From Syntrophobacterales bacterium (GTDB lineage: Bacteria > Desulfobacterota > Syntrophobacteria > BM002), in assembly GCA_030613915.1 (NCBI GenBank), contig JAUWKY010000085.1:1-8285 (forward strand): a DNA stretch of 8,285 bases. The letters run 5' to 3'. The notes beneath the pieces are model-generated. The model had not been told where the DNA came from and ran no database searches. It saw nothing but the letters and a program-made list of their open reading frames with translations. Position numbers and translations under genes: made by a program. Positions 5,708 through 8,285 of this stretch are shown piece by piece (position 1 is the first letter of the stretch; each line of letters opens with the position of its first letter).

Positions 5708-5736
5708 AATATAGCTCAAAACATATAGAATTACAA
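5708..5736 (-). promoter_or_regulatory. Sigma-70-type promoter for the HTH gene
   Basis: Minus-strand -35 TTGTAA (5731-5736), a 17-bp spacer and -10 TATATT (5708-5713, 5 of 6 consensus positions). The leader would be only about 15 nt before the ATG at 5687, just enough for the GAGGTGG Shine-Dalgarno. Confidence 0.55.
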
Positions 5737-5764
5737 TGGCTTAGTATTAGTTCTTGGTTATTAG

Positions 5765-5796
5765 TTAATTGGTTGATCAGTTAATTCGTTAATTTG
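5765..5796. repeat. Octamer tandem tract (TTAATTNN type), island 2
   Basis: Four 8-bp units at 5765, 5773, 5781 and 5789: TTAATTGG, TTGATCAG, TTAATTCG and TTAATTTG. The preceding bases (from about 5741) are similar but out of register. Like the octamers of island 1, it borders the island next to a promoter. Confidence 0.65.
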
Positions 5797-5804
5797 GTGT
5801 GGGG

Positions 5805-5851
5805 CGCTTCGACAAGCTCCCCGGGACTATGTCCGGGACAGGCAGGGCAGG
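5805..5851 (-). repeat. Dispersed repeat, copy B (inverted relative to copy A)
   Basis: Its reverse complement matches copy A at 2993-3049 across CCTGCCTGTCCCGG, then TAGTCCCGGGGAGCTTG and TCGAAGCG, differing in three bases between the CCCGG blocks and lacking the 15-bp insertion of copy A. The two copies are about 2.8 kb apart in opposite orientation. Confidence 0.75.
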
Positions 5852-5852
5852 C

Positions 5853-6013
5853 GGTAAACGGTAAATCGTCAGCAGTGAGCGGATTAGAGGCCAGAAGGCA
5901 GCTGGCAGAAATCAGAGGTCAGGGATCAGAGGTCAGAGGTCAGAAATCAACGTATAATGTATAACGTATAACATCTCTTACTGTTCACCGTTTACCGTTC
6001 ACCATTTACGCGT
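5853..6013. repeat. Long in-register heptamer tract with changing unit sequence
   Basis: Reading in steps of 7 from 5853, the sequence falls into about 22-23 consecutive heptamers without a single slip. The family shifts along the way: GGTAAAC-type at 5853-5866, units ending CAG at 5888-5943 (AGGTCAG occurs three times), CGTATAA at 5951-5971, and CACCGTT/TACCGTT at 5986-5999. Not every unit resembles its neighbour (for example 5972-5978), but the 7-bp phase holds throughout. No ORF or RNA gene is recognisable; the tract lies between the HTH gene and the pilZ-like gene. Confidence 0.85.
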
Positions 6014-6014
6014 G

Positions 6015-6050
6015 CTACGATTTCTACGATTTCTACGGCTTGAACGGCTC
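6015..6050. repeat. Nonamer tandem tract (CTACGATTT) abutting the PilZ stop codon
   Basis: Four 9-bp units at 6015, 6024, 6033 and 6042: CTACGATTT twice, CTACGGCTT and GAACGGCTC. The last unit touches the first base of the PilZ stop codon (6050-6052). The same exact nonamer is in island 1 at 3088. Confidence 0.75.
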
Positions 6051-6367
6051 TAGTAATAGGTTTCTACAAATTTTTCCAGGTAGGCAAAATAGATGGGCTG
6101 CATTTCGATGAACTCAATAGCCATTCCATCCGGCTCACTGCGCCGGACAACTCCTTTGGCCTCTATTGGAAGGTATTGCGAGTCGAGTGGAATTTGGAAC
6201 TGAAGGTCTAGTTCAGTGTCAATGGGGAGAGGGTTGGAGGTCTCGATGAAACAGCCGAGGGGATTCAGATCCCTGATCATCCAGTCTTTCTCTTCAAAGA
6301 CTCTGATCCCAAATTCAAGGCGTGGGTAGCGACGCCTGCTTTCAATATCCAAAGATTCCTCCGTCAT
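6050..6367 (-). CDS. PilZ-domain protein (probable cyclic di-GMP responder)
   Basis: A 105-residue single-domain protein of the PilZ family, which binds cyclic di-GMP and usually acts on motility, surface attachment or polysaccharide export through a partner. The N-terminal RxxxR signature is present (R12-R13-Y-P-R16), followed by the beta-barrel. The second signature, normally (D/N)xSxxG, reads D33-L-N35-P-L-G38, so Ser is replaced by Asn. Later strands (LDLQFQIP, IEAKGVVRRSEPDGMAIEF) fit the fold. There is no signal peptide or attached output domain. ATG at 6365-6367 follows GGGGAG with 6 nt spacing. It has its own -24/-12 promoter, and lies 298 bp beyond the polymerase stop, so it is probably a separate transcript. 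Confidence 0.88.
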   Translation of the reverse strand: MTEESLDIESRRRYPRLEFGIRVFEEKDWMIRDLNPLGCFIETSNPLPIDTELDLQFQIPLDSQYLPIEAKGVVRRSEPDGMAIEFIEMQPIYFAYLEKFVETYY

Positions 6368-6410
6368 GGAAAACTCCCCATGTTAGGGTCCTTTTATTCC
6401 CACCCTGGGT

Positions 6411-6429
6411 GAGGGCGAGGGGCGCCCTC
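6411..6429 (-). other. Hairpin in the PilZ gene leader
   Basis: GAGGGC (6411-6416) and GCCCTC (6424-6429) form a perfect 6-bp GC-rich stem around a 7-nt loop. It lies between the predicted transcription start (about 6448) and the Shine-Dalgarno. No T-run follows on the minus strand, so it is more likely a leader structure than a terminator; its role is unknown. Confidence 0.4.
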
Positions 6430-6458
6430 TGCACGTATGCTTTTCGTGATAAATTTTA

Positions 6459-6474
6459 TGCAATCGCTATGCCA
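6459..6474 (-). promoter_or_regulatory. Sigma-54 (-24/-12) promoter for the PilZ gene
   Basis: The minus strand reads TGGCATAGCGATTGCA. It fits the sigma-54 consensus TGGCACG-N4-TTGCW at TGGCA, TTGC and W, with TA in place of CG, and has exactly 10 bp between the invariant GG and GC. The predicted start is near 6448, giving a leader of about 80 nt. No obvious activator-binding inverted repeats were seen in the 190 bp upstream. The remaining bases of 6475-6665 are AT-rich and hold nothing else I can identify. Confidence 0.65.
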
Positions 6475-6665
6475 TAAGTCCCCGATGTATAAGAGACAAA
6501 TCTAATTTACTTAACTATTGCCGTTGGTTTAGAAATCGAGTTTCCTCAAAATTCACCCGTTCAAAGAGTATTTGCAAGACATTTGGCGATAAAAAAGTTT
6601 ATACACGAAGAAGATTGAAGTAACTTTCCCCATTTTTGGTCAAGGCAAGTTTTGGGTAAAGTATT

Positions 6666-8285
6666 TTATAGTCTTCGAACGTCGGCTACGTTCAGACTCA
6701 CTGTCCCGTGTTGCTCCTCGACCCGGCCGGTGAGAAGGTAGGCACGGTTCATATCGAGGATCTGGCAGAAGCGCTGATAGGCTTTAGGAAAGAAGGTGGT
6801 CTCGAAAATGGCCGTTTCATCCTCAAACGAGATAAACTCCATGGGATCACCGTTGCGAGTAATCACTTCCTTGCCGGTGATGGACCAGGCCGCCAGGGTC
6901 ACTCTCCGTCCCACATGTTGGTGGAGCTGATTTGCCGGCACTATCCTCCGCCCGCTGGCAGCAATTTTCTGGCTAAAGAGCCTTAGGGGGTGAACTGAGA
7001 GGATGAAACCCAAAGTCTCACGTTCATGGGATAGTTTAGTCAAGTGATTGTAGTCTCGAACCTGCGGCCATTCCACGGAGACGGCTCCATTAGGCAGCAG
7101 GGAAAAAGAGTCGCCCACGGTTTTATCTCGGCCTTCGCCATAAAATCGCCAGAGCATCTGTGGCCGATTGAGCCCACCCGCTATGCTGTCCAGAGTCCCA
7201 CTCTGAACCAGAATTCGCGCAGCAGCCGGTTCAGGGGCAGTCCTCTGACAAAAGGCATCCAGAGAGCGAAAGGGGCCGTTGCGCCTCCTTTCATTGATAA
7301 TTGTTTCCAGGACGTCCTGGGGCAGTCCCTTAAGTTGCATCAACCCCACCCGTAGGGTCTGGTTCTTGCCCTGGTAATTGATATTACTGGCGTTGATGTC
7401 GGGTCCCAGCACCTGAAGTCCCAGACGTCTGGCCTCGGAAATGTAGGCAAAGGTGGAATAGTAGCCTCCACCATTGGAAATCACTGCTGCCATGAACTCA
7501 GCAGGGTAGTGGGCCTTGAGATAGGCTGACTTGAAGCTTACTAAGGCGTAGCTGGCAGAGTGAGGCTTGCAAAAGCTGTAGCCCCCGAAAGATTCGATCA
7601 TCTCCCAGACAGCGTCAATCGCCCGGCTGCTTACTCCGCGTCGGCGGCAGCCCTTATAAAAACGGTTTCGATAGTCGGACAATTGTTCTTTACTCTTTTT
7701 GGACAAAACCTTGCGCAGGGTGTCCGCATCGGCTGCATCGAAACCAGCCAGCTTCATGGCGATCTGGGAAACATCCTCCTGGTAAACCATAATGCCATAG
7801 GTTTCGGTGAGCGCCTCATCCAGCAGCGGATGGACGCTCTTGTATGGAGCACCTTTGAGCCGCCGCACGTACTCTAGAATGTATTGATTGGCTGCCGGCC
7901 GGATAATGGAGGAGTGAATGACCAAATGCTCGTAGTCACCCCGACCGGTCATTTGCTGTAACTGGCGCATGGCCGGCGATTCCACGTAAAAGACGCCCAT
8001 GGTCTCACCCCTGGCAATCAGCTTCTGGGTTGCAGGATCATCAAGAGGGTTGAATTGGGCGTAAGAGATATTTCTGCCGGTGTTGTCACGAATGGCGGCC
8101 AAAGCGTCGCGGATCACTGCCAGGGAGCGATTGCCAAGAAGATCGATCTTTACCAGACCGGCGGCTTCGGCCTGATCCTTTTCCCATTGAATTACTCGCA
8201 CCCCTTTGGCGGCCCGCTGCACCGGCACATAATGAGAGACCCGATGAGGGACAATAATGGTGCCACCGCAATGTACCGAAAGGTG
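6666..8285 (-). CDS. dnaE2: DNA polymerase III alpha subunit, error-prone DnaE2/ImuC type, C-terminal half (partial)
   Basis: C-family DNA polymerase. The frame is open to the right edge: 539 residues are visible of roughly 1,000-1,050, so the PHP domain and the first two catalytic Asp lie outside. It begins HLSVHCGG, then VIQWEKDQ and GLVKIDLLG, whose Asp (8142-8144) matches the third catalytic Asp (E. coli D555). YGIMVYQEDVSQIA, FCKPHSASYALVSFKSAYLK and NGGGYYSTFAYISEARR follow; the FCKPHSASYA and GGGYYS forms fit DnaE2 better than replicative DnaE1. Then come a helix-hairpin-helix region (GLMQLKGLPQDVLETI), HERETLGF (about 7005-7028) and an OB-fold (about 6670-6900) ending at the stop. The tau-binding domain of DnaE1 is absent, as in DnaE2. 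No clear QxxLF clamp motif is seen before HERETLG. Partners imuA/imuB, if present, would lie beyond the right edge. Confidence 0.88.
   Translation of the reverse strand, partial: HLSVHCGGTIIVPHRVSHYVPVQRAAKGVRVIQWEKDQAEAAGLVKIDLLGNRSLAVIRDALAAIRDNTGRNISYAQFNPLDDPATQKLIARGETMGVFYVESPAMRQLQQMTGRGDYEHLVIHSSIIRPAANQYILEYVRRLKGAPYKSVHPLLDEALTETYGIMVYQEDVSQIAMKLAGFDAADADTLRKVLSKKSKEQLSDYRNRFYKGCRRRGVSSRAIDAVWEMIESFGGYSFCKPHSASYALVSFKSAYLKAHYPAEFMAAVISNGGGYYSTFAYISEARRLGLQVLGPDINASNINYQGKNQTLRVGLMQLKGLPQDVLETIINERRRNGPFRSLDAFCQRTAPEPAAARILVQSGTLDSIAGGLNRPQMLWRFYGEGRDKTVGDSFSLLPNGAVSVEWPQVRDYNHLTKLSHERETLGFILSVHPLRLFSQKIAASGRRIVPANQLHQHVGRRVTLAAWSITGKEVITRNGDPMEFISFEDETAIFETTFFPKAYQRFCQILDMNRAYLLTGRVEEQHGTVSLNVADVRRL

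Noticed and set aside
5853..6013. Possible CRISPR array or tRNA-like gene in the repetitive spacer.
   Set aside because: Units are 7 bp with no spacers and no direct repeats of 24-40 bp, and no cloverleaf can be drawn.
6484..6499. GATGTATAAGAGACAA resembles the Tn5 mosaic end used in sequencing adapters.
   Set aside because: It lacks two internal bases of the mosaic end and has no adapter sequence beside it; an artefact would be exact. Treated as chance.
7560..7877. A 105-codon plus-strand open frame opposite the polymerase gene.
   Set aside because: It lies fully inside well-conserved DnaE motifs read on the minus strand and has no family resemblance.

Overview
The window looks like a moderate-GC chromosomal segment of a Gram-negative bacterium, most likely of the deltaproteobacterial (Desulfobacterota) type. 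The reasons are an RND efflux pump with a periplasmic adaptor, a single-domain PilZ protein behind a sigma-54-type (-24/-12) promoter, a DnaE2/ImuC-like polymerase, and long repeat-filled spacers. The lineage is an inference; there is no rRNA or other direct marker.

Layout, left to right. (a) 1-2831, minus strand: a periplasmic adaptor (membrane fusion) gene, then the first half of its RND inner-membrane transporter, which runs off the left edge. The two are separated by a 240-bp spacer built mainly of diverged 7-bp tandem repeats. (b) 2832-3220: a gene-free repeat island holding the adaptor promoter, 8-, 9- and 7-bp tandem tracts and a nested hairpin element. (c) 3221-4454, minus strand: a two-gene operon in which a PC4-like/PD-(D/E)XK-like protein precedes hpt, with a TTGACA promoter upstream. 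(d) 4455-4773: a divergent promoter region. (e) 4774-5115, plus strand: a conserved-looking small protein of unknown function, convergent with (f) 5142-5687, minus strand, a protein with two helix-turn-helix segments that resembles the DNA-binding front of a transposase. (g) 5688-6049: a second repeat island with about 22 consecutive in-register heptamers. (h) 6050-6367, minus strand: a small PilZ protein with a -24/-12 promoter and a leader hairpin. (i) 6666-8285, minus strand: the C-terminal half of a DNA polymerase III alpha subunit of the error-prone DnaE2/ImuC type, running off the right edge.

How the genes work together: the adaptor and RND protein form one export machine, which would need an outer-membrane channel not seen here. 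hpt is purine salvage; its co-transcribed partner is the least explained gene in the window. The polymerase is probably for mutagenic repair, and the PilZ protein probably responds to cyclic di-GMP. These do not form one pathway.

The most unusual signal is in the spacers. They are mosaics of degenerate tandem units of 7, 8 or 9 bp that keep exact register while the unit sequence changes, and the same modules recur in two distant islands. They resemble the heptanucleotide STRR repeats known from heterocystous cyanobacteria, but the coding content is not cyanobacterial.
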